A stretch of 64,000 bases of DNA, taken from contig JANOZM010000004.1 in assembly GCA_031429355.1 (NCBI GenBank), positions 248,001 to 312,000 on the forward strand, read 5' to 3'. This DNA is from JANOZM01 sp031429355 (GTDB taxonomy: Bacteria; Pseudomonadota; Gammaproteobacteria; Burkholderiales; Burkholderiaceae_E). The position numbers were made by a program, and so were the translations under genes. The notes beneath the pieces are model-generated. The model saw nothing but the letters and a program-made list of their open reading frames with translations, had not been told where the DNA came from and did no database searches. Below, piece by piece: positions 8,071 through 17,122 of this stretch (positions within the stretch are counted from its first letter, which is position 1; each line of letters starts with the position of its first letter).

Positions 8071-9050
8071 GCGCAAATTTAAGTAATTTGCCGGCTGCTT
8101 GGGTTGAAGTACTCTCTGCAAAAGGCGATGTTCAACAACGCTACAAGCTTACCCATTCCCCGTTTGTTGTTGGCCGCGCCGTGCAAAGCGATGTGTTGTT
8201 AGATGATCCGTACTTAGCGCCTAGCCATGGGCAGTTTGAGTTAAATGAAGCTGGACAATGGGTTTTACGCGCGCTAGAAAGTAAAAACGGAATTGAGCCA
8301 TTCGATAATGTAACTAACGAATATAGCTTAGGACAAAGTCGCTTACGACTGCGTTTAGCTGACCAGTTGTTGTCGCCGGAACGGGCCCTGCCTGTCAAGG
8401 TAGCCCCTGTTCCGCAACGCAATATAGGCCGCTTATTAACGATATTGGCGATTGTATTTGTAGCCATTGAGTTGTTTGGTATGTATACCGCTACTTCAGG
8501 TGAATACAAACTCGCTACCTTCATTAGTCCGATATTGATGTTCGCGGGTATTGTGATTGTCTGGAGTTTTGCTTGGTCGTTGTTATCACGCTTGTTTTCC
8601 GGCGCACCTCAATTTAAAGAGCATTTGTTAATTGCTACTTGCGTATTGGTAGGCACCAGTGTGTGTAACGAGTTTATTGATTGGATGGGCTATGGTTTGG
8701 CCCTACCAAATGTACAAAGCGTTGACTCTTTAATGCGTTATGCGGGTTTAGCAATTGGCGTATTTTTCCATTTACGGCTACTAAACCCTGTGCGCCTTTG
8801 GCAAAATGCAGCCGGTGTTGCCAGTTTTTGTTTGGTCGCCGGAGGCTTGTTTTTGGCGCTAAATTACGACCGTCTAATTCAGACAGTGAACAGTAGTCAT
8901 ACTACTGCAGCAACCAACCCAACGAAACAACTTAAGTCAGCCTTTAGCTCCGATGAGATTATTGCTGAGTTTGGAAAGCTAAAAGTCAAATTGGATCAAA
9001 AGCGTACCGAAAAACCGGGTGATGATGACTTGGATTTGTTGGATGACTAA
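8067..9050 (+). CDS. FHA-domain membrane protein
   Basis: A 327-residue protein with an N-terminal forkhead-associated domain (about 15-100). It shows VGRAVQSDVLLDDP (Gly36-Arg37), then SHGQFEL (Ser53-His54) and Asn74-Gly75, the residues that contact phosphothreonine. It is followed by about five hydrophobic helices (roughly 120-140, 150-172, 186-210, 222-238, 250-266) and a polar, acidic C-terminal tail (DDDLDLLDD). The FHA domain should be cytosolic. Coupling to the exported protease by an ATGA overlap suggests the two act together, perhaps as a phospho-signal linked to an envelope protease. That link is inference. No Ser/Thr kinase is visible in the window. Confidence 0.75.
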   Translation: MSANLSNLPAAWVEVLSAKGDVQQRYKLTHSPFVVGRAVQSDVLLDDPYLAPSHGQFELNEAGQWVLRALESKNGIEPFDNVTNEYSLGQSRLRLRLADQLLSPERALPVKVAPVPQRNIGRLLTILAIVFVAIELFGMYTATSGEYKLATFISPILMFAGIVIVWSFAWSLLSRLFSGAPQFKEHLLIATCVLVGTSVCNEFIDWMGYGLALPNVQSVDSLMRYAGLAIGVFFHLRLLNPVRLWQNAAGVASFCLVAGGLFLALNYDRLIQTVNSSHTTAATNPTKQLKSAFSSDEIIAEFGKLKVKLDQKRTEKPGDDDLDLLDD

Positions 9051-9057
9051 AAGTTAC

Positions 9058-9732
9058 CTAAACAAAGGCTTTCAAACCCGGTAGGTTCTTAATCAACAAC
9101 CCACCATAGCGTCGTTCGACTAAGCTCGCTTCTTGCAACACCCCCAGTGCCTGATTTACTCGCTGTCGCGAAATTCCGCATAAGAAGCCAAGTTCCTCTT
9201 GCGAGATGCTGAGTTCAGGTGAATGGCCGGGGTAAAGCAAAGGGTTGTACAGTTCAGCGATACAGCGCGCCACTCGTGCGTCGGGACCGAGCAATCGGTA
9301 GTACTCCACCATGCCGATAAATTGGCCGAGGCGTTCGTTTAATTGCAGTAGCAAAAACTGATTAAAGCCGATGGACGTGTCGAGCAACTTTTGAAACATG
9401 CGTTTTGGCATAAAGGCAATTTTGCTGCTGCGAATTGAAACGACGTCGTACTTGCGCGGTTCGCTTTTTAGTAGAGACCCTTCGCCCAACCAACCGCCTG
9501 CAGGTACGCCGGTAAATGTTACAGTTTTGCCTTCGGCCGAGACGCTGTTAATTTTTACAAGACCCGACAACACGCCAATCCAGGCTTGAACTGGTTCGCC
9601 TTTGCCGACGATGACGCTACCCGGGCTAAACTCGCTCACTTTGATTGAGCTGAGCATTTCATGTTGTTGATCGGCTGTTAACGTTTTAGCCCAAGCAGCG
9701 CTAAGTAGTAGTTGTTCTAGCTGTTTTTCCAT
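9058..9732 (-). CDS. Crp/Fnr family transcriptional regulator
   Basis: A 224-residue regulator with an N-terminal cyclic-nucleotide-binding-like beta roll (about 20-125), a dimerisation helix and a C-terminal Crp-type helix-turn-helix (SQEELGFLCGISRQRVNQAL). There is no cysteine cluster of the Fnr [4Fe-4S] type. The canonical Crp phosphate-binding cassette is not obvious, so the effector is unknown. It is transcribed away from the acyl-CoA ligase/ABC operon, and the 158-base space between them contains a TGTCA-N6-TGACA dyad. This makes it the likely regulator of that operon and of itself. It ends seven bases from the convergent FHA gene. Confidence 0.85.
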   Translation of the reverse strand: MEKQLEQLLLSAAWAKTLTADQQHEMLSSIKVSEFSPGSVIVGKGEPVQAWIGVLSGLVKINSVSAEGKTVTFTGVPAGGWLGEGSLLKSEPRKYDVVSIRSSKIAFMPKRMFQKLLDTSIGFNQFLLLQLNERLGQFIGMVEYYRLLGPDARVARCIAELYNPLLYPGHSPELSISQEELGFLCGISRQRVNQALGVLQEASLVERRYGGLLIKNLPGLKAFV

Positions 9733-9797
9733 GGTTCGGTATTTGCGGTGCTCTTAAACACGCTACGTTTTATTCTCTAAATCAGTTAAACTAAGAT

Positions 9798-9813
9798 TGT
9801 CACCTAAATGACA
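9798..9813. promoter_or_regulatory. Crp/Fnr-type operator dyad
   Basis: TGTCA-CCTAAA-TGACA is a perfect 5+6+5 dyad with the geometry of Crp/Fnr boxes. Further matching bases lie outside (GATTGTCA and TGACAGTC). It lies between the divergent regulator gene and the acyl-CoA ligase gene. Assignment to the neighbouring regulator is inferred. Confidence 0.55.
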
Positions 9814-9890
9814 GTCAACACAGTATATAGCTTCTACTCTTTAAAAAAGCGCATCAAGACGCCCTCATCAATCTCGGAGACGTTTTCCCC

Positions 9891-11870
9891 ATGACTTTAG
9901 TCGATCAAGGCCCAGGCAGTATTGCTGCAATGGGCAATAGTAGCTTTCCACGCTTGCTGGTTGAGCACGCTGCTGCGCGCCCGCAAGGGGCCGCGCTGCG
10001 CGAAAAAGAATATGGTATTTGGCAAACTGTTACTTGGGCCGATTTAAAAGATCAGGTTGAAGCCTTGGCGGCAGGGTTAAAGTCGTTGGGCTTCGAGCGG
10101 GGGCAAAATTTAGCATTAGTTGGTGATAACCGTCCGCGTTTGTACGCCATGATGATTGCAGTGCAAAGCTTGGGCGGTGTTCCTGTGCCTTTGTATCAAG
10201 ATGCTGTAGCGCAAGAAATGGTGTTTGTATTTCAAAACGCCGAAATTGCTTTTGCAATGGTTGAAAACCAAGAGCAGGTCGATAAAATGCTCGAAATTTC
10301 CGAGCAGTGTTCGCTACTTGCCCATATTGTTTACGATGACCCGCGTGGTTTACGTAATTACGACGACAAGCGCATGCTTAGCTTCGAAAACTTGCTGGCG
10401 GCGGGTAAAGCTTACTTAAGCCAGCATGCAAATTTCTTTCAATTACAAATCGATCAACTGAATCCTAACGATGCGGCTGCGATGTTTTATACATCGGGCA
10501 CAACTGGTAATCCGAAGGGCGTTATACATACCCATCGCAACCTAATTACCATGTCACGTGTGGCGTCCGAGATGGAAAATTTAGGACCGCAAGAAGAAGT
10601 GCTGGCCTATTTGCCAATGGCTTGGATTGGGCAAAACATTTTTTCGTACTCGCAGTGGCTAGTGACTGGTTTTACAGTGAATTGTCCGGAATCAAGCGAA
10701 ACCGTGGCAGCCGATATGCGAGAGGTCGGCCCAACGTACTATTTTGCTCCCCCGCGCGTCTTAGAGGCTTTGTTGACTCAAGTTACCATCCGCATGGAAG
10801 ATGCGGCCCCAATTAAGCGCAAGATGTATAAATACTTTATGGATGTGGCGCGTAATGTCGGTGGTCGTTTGCTCGATGGTGATGGCGCAGTTAGCTTTGC
10901 TGATCGGATCAAATACAAATTGGGTAGCTGGATTATTTATGGCCCGCTGCGTAATTCGCTAGGCATGAGTAAGATCCGTGTGGCCTATACCGCTGGCGAA
11001 GCCATTGGCCCCGATTTGTTTGTGTTTTATCGCTCGCTTGGCGTCAATTTAAAGCAGCTGTATGGTTCAACAGAAACAGCCGTGTTTGTTTGTGTGCAAC
11101 CTAATGGCCAAGTAAAAGCCGACACCGTTGGCCCGCCCGTTAAAGGCGTTGAATTGCAAATTACCGGCACTGGCGAAGTGCTAATTCGTAGCCCTGGTTT
11201 ACTGCGCGAATACTACAAAAACCCTGCAGCTACAGCGGAAGTAAAAGACGCCGATGGTTGGTACCACACCGGCGATGCAGGTTACTTTGATAAAGACGGT
11301 CACTTAAAAATTATTGATCGTGCAAAAGACGTTGGCAAGTTATCTGGTGGGGCGATGTTTGCGCCAAAGTACATTGAAAATAAACTGAAGTTCTTCCCCT
11401 ACATTAAAGAAGCCGTAGCCTTTGGCGATCAGCGCAATGAAGTAATGGCATTTATTAATATCGACTTTGAAGCCTGCGGAAACTGGGCCGAAAAGCGCAA
11501 CGTAAGTTACGCCGGTTACGTCGATTTAGCAGGCCGCAACGAAGTTATCGATTTAATTCGCGAGTGCATCGAGCAGTGCAATGCAGATTTAGCCAATGAC
11601 CCCGTAATGAGCGCTTCGCAAATTACGCGCTTTTTGGTCCTGCATAAAGAATTGGATGCGGACGACGGTGAAATGACCCGTACACGCAAAGTGCGCCGGG
11701 GCGCAATTGCCGATAAGTATGGTGTGCTAATCGATGCTTTGTATTCCGGCAAAGAAAAGTGTTTTATAGATACCCAAGTGAAGTTTGAAGATGGCCGCAC
11801 TGGTTCGGTGTCTGCCGATTTAAAAATTGTAAATACGAAAGTATTTAGCTCCGTGAAAGCAGCCGCATGA
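9891..11870 (+). CDS. AMP-dependent acyl-CoA synthetase (long-chain type)
   Basis: A 659-residue adenylate-forming ligase (ANL superfamily, FAA1/long-chain branch), predicted to activate a carboxylic acid to its CoA thioester. The P-loop motif MFYTSGTTGNPKGV is near residue 200. YGSTETAVF near 390 fits motif A5, and WYHTGDAGYFD followed by IIDRAKDVGKLSGG near 460-490 forms the hinge region. It is the first gene of an operon with LIV-type transporter genes and overlaps the next one by four bases. It probably activates the acid that the transporter imports. The chain type (fatty, branched or aromatic) cannot be decided here. Confidence 0.85.
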   Translation: MTLVDQGPGSIAAMGNSSFPRLLVEHAAARPQGAALREKEYGIWQTVTWADLKDQVEALAAGLKSLGFERGQNLALVGDNRPRLYAMMIAVQSLGGVPVPLYQDAVAQEMVFVFQNAEIAFAMVENQEQVDKMLEISEQCSLLAHIVYDDPRGLRNYDDKRMLSFENLLAAGKAYLSQHANFFQLQIDQLNPNDAAAMFYTSGTTGNPKGVIHTHRNLITMSRVASEMENLGPQEEVLAYLPMAWIGQNIFSYSQWLVTGFTVNCPESSETVAADMREVGPTYYFAPPRVLEALLTQVTIRMEDAAPIKRKMYKYFMDVARNVGGRLLDGDGAVSFADRIKYKLGSWIIYGPLRNSLGMSKIRVAYTAGEAIGPDLFVFYRSLGVNLKQLYGSTETAVFVCVQPNGQVKADTVGPPVKGVELQITGTGEVLIRSPGLLREYYKNPAATAEVKDADGWYHTGDAGYFDKDGHLKIIDRAKDVGKLSGGAMFAPKYIENKLKFFPYIKEAVAFGDQRNEVMAFINIDFEACGNWAEKRNVSYAGYVDLAGRNEVIDLIRECIEQCNADLANDPVMSASQITRFLVLHKELDADDGEMTRTRKVRRGAIADKYGVLIDALYSGKEKCFIDTQVKFEDGRTGSVSADLKIVNTKVFSSVKAAA

Positions 11871-12658
11871 GTCAGCAGGAAAAAGGCATTGGCGACGTCA
11901 TCTTAGATGTCAAAAATATTAGTTTGCGTTTCGGTGGCGTAAATGCGCTGTCGGATATTAGTTTTGATGTTCGTGAGCATGAAATTCGCGCGATTATTGG
12001 CCCCAACGGCGCTGGTAAAAGTTCGATGCTTAACTGCATTAATGGGGTGTACATCCCGCAAGAAGGTTCTATTACTTTTCGCGGACAAACTTTTAGCCAT
12101 ATGAACTCTCGGCAAGTTGCTGTGATGGGCGTGGCGCGTACCTTCCAAAACTTGGCTTTGTTTAAAGGCATGAACGTGATCGACAATATTATGTCGGGCC
12201 GTAACCTCAAAATGAAGTCTAATATTTTTCAACAAGCAATTCGCATCGGTCCTGCTGCCCGCGAAGAAGCCGAGCATCGTGCTGTGGTCGAAAACATCAT
12301 CGACTTTTTAGAAATTCAAGCGCATCGCAAAACACCGGTGGGCCGTTTGCCCTATGGTTTGCAAAAACGTGTTGACCTAGGGCGTGCTCTAGCCATGGAG
12401 CCGCAAGTGTTATTGCTGGATGAACCCATGGCCGGCATGAACGTGGAAGAAAAGCAAGACATGAGCCGCTTCGTGCTGGACGTGAATGACGAATTTGGCA
12501 CCACCATTGTGTTAATCGAACACGATATGAGTGTGGTGATGGATATTTCAGACCGCGTTGTAGTGCTGGATTACGGTAAAAAAATTGGCGACGGAACCCC
12601 AAGCGAAGTGCGAAACAACCAAGACGTTATTAACGCCTACTTGGGCACTTCACACTAA
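11867..12658 (+). CDS. LIV-type ABC transporter ATP-binding protein (LivG-like)
   Basis: A 263-residue ABC ATPase of the branched-chain amino acid/amide (HAAT) family. It shows Walker A GPNGAGKSS (45-53), Walker B VLLLDEPMAG, the switch His in VLIEHDMSVV and the LivG-typical end INAYLG. The signature motif is degenerate (LPYGLQKRVDLGRAL instead of LSGGQ), which is common in LivG proteins. It overlaps the ligase stop by four bases. Together with the LivF-like ATPase further down it should power the LivH/LivM-like permeases. The substrate is more likely an organic acid than an amino acid because two CoA ligases lie in the same operon. Confidence 0.88.
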   Translation: MSQQEKGIGDVILDVKNISLRFGGVNALSDISFDVREHEIRAIIGPNGAGKSSMLNCINGVYIPQEGSITFRGQTFSHMNSRQVAVMGVARTFQNLALFKGMNVIDNIMSGRNLKMKSNIFQQAIRIGPAAREEAEHRAVVENIIDFLEIQAHRKTPVGRLPYGLQKRVDLGRALAMEPQVLLLDEPMAGMNVEEKQDMSRFVLDVNDEFGTTIVLIEHDMSVVMDISDRVVVLDYGKKIGDGTPSEVRNNQDVINAYLGTSH

Positions 12659-12720
12659 AGTTTTTTAGTACAAACAGTCGTTTTAGTTGCACAACATAAA
12701 TGAATCGCGAGAAATCTTAA

Positions 12721-13650
12721 ATGCAGTTTTTTCTTGAAGCTTTAATTGGTGGGCTCATGTCGGGTATGTTGTACTCGCTAGTAGCGTTGGGCTTTGTGCT
12801 TATATTTAAAGCCAGCGGCGTGTTTAACTTTGCGCAAGGCGCAATGGTGTTGTTTGCTGCTTTAGCAATGGCACGGTTTTCCGAATGGGTGCCGATGATT
12901 ACCGGCATTAGCGGTAAATTTATGGCCAATTTTATTGCGTTCATTTTAGCAATGGTCGTGATGATTATTGTTGCGTGGTTAATCGAGCGCCTAGTGCTTG
13001 GAAAATTAGTAAACCAAGAGGGCGTTACTTTGCTAATGGCAACCTTGGGTATTACTTACTTTTTGGACGGCTTGGGTCAAACGTTATTTGGCAGTGCAAT
13101 TTACAAAATTGACGTGGGCATGCCAAAAGAGCCGATGTTCTTGTTGCAAAGCATGTTCGAGGGTGGCGTGTTGTTAAACCAAGAAGATTTAGTCGCCGCT
13201 TGCGTGGCTGCCTTGTTGGTGATTGTGCTAGCCCTGTTCTTTCAGTTTACGACTACTGGGCGCGCGCTACGTGCCGTGGCCGACGATCATCAAGCCGCTC
13301 AATCAATTGGCATCCCGTTGAGTCGCATTTGGGTCATCGTCTGGAGCGTTGCAGGCTTTGTTGCTTTAGTAGCCGGCATTATTTGGGGCTCTAAGTTAGG
13401 CGTGCAGTTCTCGCTATCGTTAATCGCTTTAAAAGCATTGCCTGTGGTTATTTTGGGCGGCCTAACTTCGGTGCCGGGCGCGATTATTGGCGGTCTTATT
13501 ATCGGAGTTGGTGAAAAACTATCCGAGGTATTTATTGGACCCATTTTAGGCGGTGGTATTGAAATTTGGTTTGCTTATGTGTTGGTGCTATTTGTTTTGT
13601 TAGTACGCCCGCAAGGTTTGTTTGGCGAAAAAATTATTGATCGGGTGTAA
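12721..13650 (+). CDS. LIV-type ABC transporter permease (LivH-like)
   Basis: A 309-residue permease with about eight membrane segments. LivH-family motifs are visible: GLMSGMLYSLVALGFVLIFK at the N-terminus, FNFAQGAMV, the cytoplasmic TGRALRAVADDHQAAQ loop that contacts the ATPase (about 180-200), and VILGGLTSVPGAIIGG. It follows the LivG-like gene after a 62-base gap and precedes the LivM-like gene by five bases, so all belong to one operon. Confidence 0.88.
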   Translation: MQFFLEALIGGLMSGMLYSLVALGFVLIFKASGVFNFAQGAMVLFAALAMARFSEWVPMITGISGKFMANFIAFILAMVVMIIVAWLIERLVLGKLVNQEGVTLLMATLGITYFLDGLGQTLFGSAIYKIDVGMPKEPMFLLQSMFEGGVLLNQEDLVAACVAALLVIVLALFFQFTTTGRALRAVADDHQAAQSIGIPLSRIWVIVWSVAGFVALVAGIIWGSKLGVQFSLSLIALKALPVVILGGLTSVPGAIIGGLIIGVGEKLSEVFIGPILGGGIEIWFAYVLVLFVLLVRPQGLFGEKIIDRV

Positions 13651-13655
13651 TACAA

Positions 13656-14732
13656 ATGTTCTATCGTGAAAACGGGCAGTTCAAAACCAGTTACGCTGCC
13701 GACCAACAAATATTTCCAATTTTGCAGGACAAAATCGCTATTGGCTTGTTGTTGGCTTTTGCGGTTTTTGCCGTGCCGTTTTTGGCGTCGGACTATATGT
13801 TCCGCGCCATCTTAATTCCGTTTCTAATCTTGTCGTTAGCCGCGCTAGGCTTAAATATTTTGGTCGGTTATTGCGGCCAAATTTCGTTGGGAACCGGTGG
13901 GTTTATGGCGGTCGGTGCTTACGCTGCTTACAACCTATTAGTTCGCGTTGATGGCATGCCACCAGTCGTAGCTATTTTGGCGGGCGGCGTATTTGCAACG
14001 GTTGCAGGTATTTTGTTTGGGATTCCTTCGTTACGCATTAAGGGGTTGTATTTGGCTGTAGCTACCTTGGCTGCACAGTTCTTTTTTGATTGGTTGTTCT
14101 TACGCATGAAGTGGTTTTCCAACGACTCCTCTTCCGGTTCAGTCAGCGTCGCTAGTCTTTCATTCTTAGGGATTCCGATTGAAACGCCGGTCGCAAAATA
14201 TTTATTTTGTTTGGGCTTTTTAGTGGTGTTCGCCATTATCGGAAAAAATTTAGTTCGCTCGCACATCGGGCGCGAGTGGATGGCGATGCGCGATATGGAC
14301 GTTGCAGCTGCAGTTATTGGCGTTCGACCAGTCTATGCCAAGCTAACTGCGTTTGCGGTTAGCTCGTTTTTTGTTGGTGTAGCCGGTGCGCTTTGGGCTT
14401 TCGTTTACCTAGGCTCTTGGGAGCCTGCCGCATTTAATATTGATCGTTCATTTCAGTTGTTGTTCATGATTATTATTGGCGGCTTAGGTTCGATTATGGG
14501 CAGCTTTTTTGGGGCCGCATTTATTGTTATCTTGCCGATCTTTTTGAACCAAGCCTTACCGGTTGTTGGTGCAATGGTTGGGGTCACAATTAGTACCGAA
14601 CTCATTGCGCACACCGAACTGATGATATTTGGTGGTTTGATCGTGTTTTTCTTAATTGTTGAACCGCATGGTTTAGCGAAATTATGGTCGATCGGCAAAG
14701 AGAAAATGCGTCTCTGGCCGTTCCCTCACTAA
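13656..14732 (+). CDS. LIV-type ABC transporter permease (LivM-like)
   Basis: A 358-residue inner-membrane permease with about nine to ten helices. LivM-family motifs are present: LNILVGYCGQISLGTGGFMA near residue 70-85, GLYLAVATLAAQF, the ATPase-contacting loop GREWMAMRDMDVAAAVIGV and IIGGLGSIMGSFFGAAF. It pairs with the LivH-like permease immediately upstream. About 146 bases separate it from the binding-protein gene, enough for an internal promoter. Confidence 0.88.
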   Translation: MFYRENGQFKTSYAADQQIFPILQDKIAIGLLLAFAVFAVPFLASDYMFRAILIPFLILSLAALGLNILVGYCGQISLGTGGFMAVGAYAAYNLLVRVDGMPPVVAILAGGVFATVAGILFGIPSLRIKGLYLAVATLAAQFFFDWLFLRMKWFSNDSSSGSVSVASLSFLGIPIETPVAKYLFCLGFLVVFAIIGKNLVRSHIGREWMAMRDMDVAAAVIGVRPVYAKLTAFAVSSFFVGVAGALWAFVYLGSWEPAAFNIDRSFQLLFMIIIGGLGSIMGSFFGAAFIVILPIFLNQALPVVGAMVGVTISTELIAHTELMIFGGLIVFFLIVEPHGLAKLWSIGKEKMRLWPFPH

Positions 14733-14878
14733 CCAATACGCATTACCCGTAGTCAACAGGGTGCAGCAAAAATACGTTGTTCAATTGCAGATATTAAGTT
14801 TTGGTTTTTTTGAGTTTTATTTTCGATGTTTTTGTTTCAAATACGATGTTGTTCATACTGTTTTAGGAGGCAGTGATC

Positions 14879-16255
14879 ATGGTCGATTCAAAGCGTAGTT
14901 CAATTCAATCTAAGTCCAGCAAAGCTAAATTGCTGGTAACGGCAGTAACAGTAGCCATTGGCACCTTTGGTGCTTTAGCTGGTTCCAGCTTGGCAATTGC
15001 CCAAGAAAAAGTTCAGTTTTTCCCCGTCTTAACAGGCCGCACAGGGCCAGTAGCTCCAAACGCAACACCTTGGGCTAACGGGCACAATGATTATATGAAG
15101 TTGGTGAACGCTCGCGGTGGTATTAACGGCATCAAAACCCTAATCGAAGAATGCGAAACCGCTTACGCTACAGACCGTGGTGTGGAGTGTTACGAGCGTC
15201 TTAAGGGCAAGCATGGTGGCGCAACCGTATTTCAACCGTTATCAACTGGGATTACTTTTGCTTTAACTGAAAAAGTTCCTGCCGATAAAATTCCTTTGAT
15301 CACTTCAGGCTATGGCCGTAGCGATGCTGCCGACGGCAACATGTTTAAGTGGAACTTTCCTTTAATTGGTCACTACTGGGTTGCGGGCGATACCGTGATG
15401 CAACACATCGCCAAAAAAGAAGGTGGCTGGGATAAATTGAAGGGCAAAAAAATTGGCGTGGTTTATCACGACAGCCCGTTCGGTAAAGAGCTATTGCCAA
15501 TCTTGGTTGAGCGCTCAAAAATGCACGGTTTCGAATTGTTAATGTTGCCCGTGCCAGCCCCTGGCGTAGAGCAAAAAGCAATTTGGTTGCAAGTGCGCCA
15601 ACAAAAGCCTGACTTCGTTGTGATGCAAACTTGGGGTGTGATGACGCCAACAGCGATCAAAGAAGCTGTAGCAACTGGCTATCCACGCGAAAAAATGTTT
15701 GGTACTTGGTGGTCTGGTGCTGAGCCTGATTTAAAAGACGTGGGCGCAGCTGCAAAAGGGTATAGCGCAGTCATGATGCAACACGGCGCAGAGTTCGACT
15801 CGGCTGTGGTTAAAGACATCTTGGCAAAAGTGCACGGCGCAGGTCAAGGTACCGGTCCTAAGGAAGAAGTGGGTACTGTGTTGTACATGCGTGGTGTAGT
15901 TGGCGCAATGTTGGCTGTTGAAGGCGTACGTGCCGCTCAAGAGCGTTACGGCAAGGGTAAGGTCATGACCGGCGAGCAAGCGCGTTGGGGCTATGAGAAC
16001 TTGAACTTAACCCAAGTGAAATTGGATGGTCTTGGCTTTAAGGGCGTTATGCGTCCTATATCGACTAGCTGTGCAGATCACCTTGGTGCTAACTGGGCGC
16101 GGGTTCATTCATGGGACGGCGCTAAGTTCACATGGGCTTCCGATTGGTTGCAAGCCGATGAGCAAATTATCAAGCCAATGGTAAAAGCTTCCGCTGAAAA
16201 ATACGGTACCGAGAAAAAACTGAACCGTCGTGGATCAGAAGATTGCAAAGGCTAA
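14879..16255 (+). CDS. LIV-type ABC transporter periplasmic substrate-binding protein
   Basis: A 458-residue periplasmic binding protein of type I fold (Peripla_BP_6/LivK-like). A signal peptide (KLLVTAVTVAIGTFGALAG...AIAQ, cleavage near residue 40) is followed by a two-lobe domain. It is longer than LivK (about 370), as in binding proteins of organic acid uptake clusters. I start it at ATG 14879 because a perfect AGGAGG (14865-14870) lies eight bases upstream. The in-frame GTG at 14873 is only two bases from that site. The strong ribosome site fits the need for excess binding protein. Confidence 0.87.
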   Translation: MVDSKRSSIQSKSSKAKLLVTAVTVAIGTFGALAGSSLAIAQEKVQFFPVLTGRTGPVAPNATPWANGHNDYMKLVNARGGINGIKTLIEECETAYATDRGVECYERLKGKHGGATVFQPLSTGITFALTEKVPADKIPLITSGYGRSDAADGNMFKWNFPLIGHYWVAGDTVMQHIAKKEGGWDKLKGKKIGVVYHDSPFGKELLPILVERSKMHGFELLMLPVPAPGVEQKAIWLQVRQQKPDFVVMQTWGVMTPTAIKEAVATGYPREKMFGTWWSGAEPDLKDVGAAAKGYSAVMMQHGAEFDSAVVKDILAKVHGAGQGTGPKEEVGTVLYMRGVVGAMLAVEGVRAAQERYGKGKVMTGEQARWGYENLNLTQVKLDGLGFKGVMRPISTSCADHLGANWARVHSWDGAKFTWASDWLQADEQIIKPMVKASAEKYGTEKKLNRRGSEDCKG

Positions 16256-16318
16256 TACAGCTTTGTTGAACAATGCGCTAACTGGGTGGTGCTCGGTTAG
16301 CGCAACACTGGATACTGT

Positions 16319-17122
16319 ATGAGCAACATAATCTTAAACGTCAATGGTATTGAGGTGATCTACAACCACGTGATCCTCGTGCTAAAAGGCGTTTCTTTGC
16401 AAGTGCCTGAAGGTAGTGTTGTTGCCCTGTTGGGTGGTAATGGTGCCGGCAAAACTACAACCTTGCGCGCGGTTAGTAATTTGCTAGCTGGTGAACGCGG
16501 TGAAGTGACTAAAGGCTCAATCGAGCTACGCGGCGAGCGAATTGAAAAATTAAGTACGGCACAAATGGTTGATCGTGGTGTCATTCAAGTAATGGAAGGT
16601 CGCCACTGTTTTGCGCATCTATCTATTGAAGATAATTTACTGACTGGTGCCTACACGCGTAAAGACGGCAAAGCCGCAATCGCGGAAACATTAGAAAAAG
16701 TGTATGCCTATTTTCCGCGCTTAAAGCAGCGACGCACTTCGCAAGCGGCGTATACCTCGGGTGGCGAGCAGCAAATGTGTGCCATTGGGCGCGCCTTGAT
16801 GGCCAACCCTAAGATGGTGTTGCTAGACGAGCCATCGATGGGTCTTGCACCGCAAATTGTTGAAGAAGTATTTGAAATTGTTAAAGATTTAAACACCAAA
16901 GATAAAGTGACTTTTTTGCTAGCCGAGCAAAATACTAATATCGCTTTACGTTATTCCGATTACGGTTACATTTTAGAAAATGGCCGCATCGTGATGGATG
17001 GTGCAGCCAAAGATTTAGCCAATAACGAAGACGTAAAAGAGTTTTATTTGGGCGTTGCCAAAGAGGGGCGCACATCGTTTAAAGACGTTAAGTCTTATCG
17101 TCGTAGAAAGCGTTGGTTGTGA
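16319..17122 (+). CDS. LIV-type ABC transporter ATP-binding protein (LivF-like)
   Basis: A 267-residue ABC ATPase. Visible motifs are Walker A GGNGAGKTT (39-47), signature TSGGEQQMCAIGRALM, Walker B MVLLDEPSMGL and LAEQNTNIAL with a Gln/Asn-containing switch region typical of LivF. It is slightly longer than E. coli LivF (237), with a basic C-terminal extension (VKSYRRRKRWL). It is coupled to the following ligase gene by a TGATG stop/start overlap, which ties transport and activation together. Confidence 0.88.
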   Translation: MSNIILNVNGIEVIYNHVILVLKGVSLQVPEGSVVALLGGNGAGKTTTLRAVSNLLAGERGEVTKGSIELRGERIEKLSTAQMVDRGVIQVMEGRHCFAHLSIEDNLLTGAYTRKDGKAAIAETLEKVYAYFPRLKQRRTSQAAYTSGGEQQMCAIGRALMANPKMVLLDEPSMGLAPQIVEEVFEIVKDLNTKDKVTFLLAEQNTNIALRYSDYGYILENGRIVMDGAAKDLANNEDVKEFYLGVAKEGRTSFKDVKSYRRRKRWL

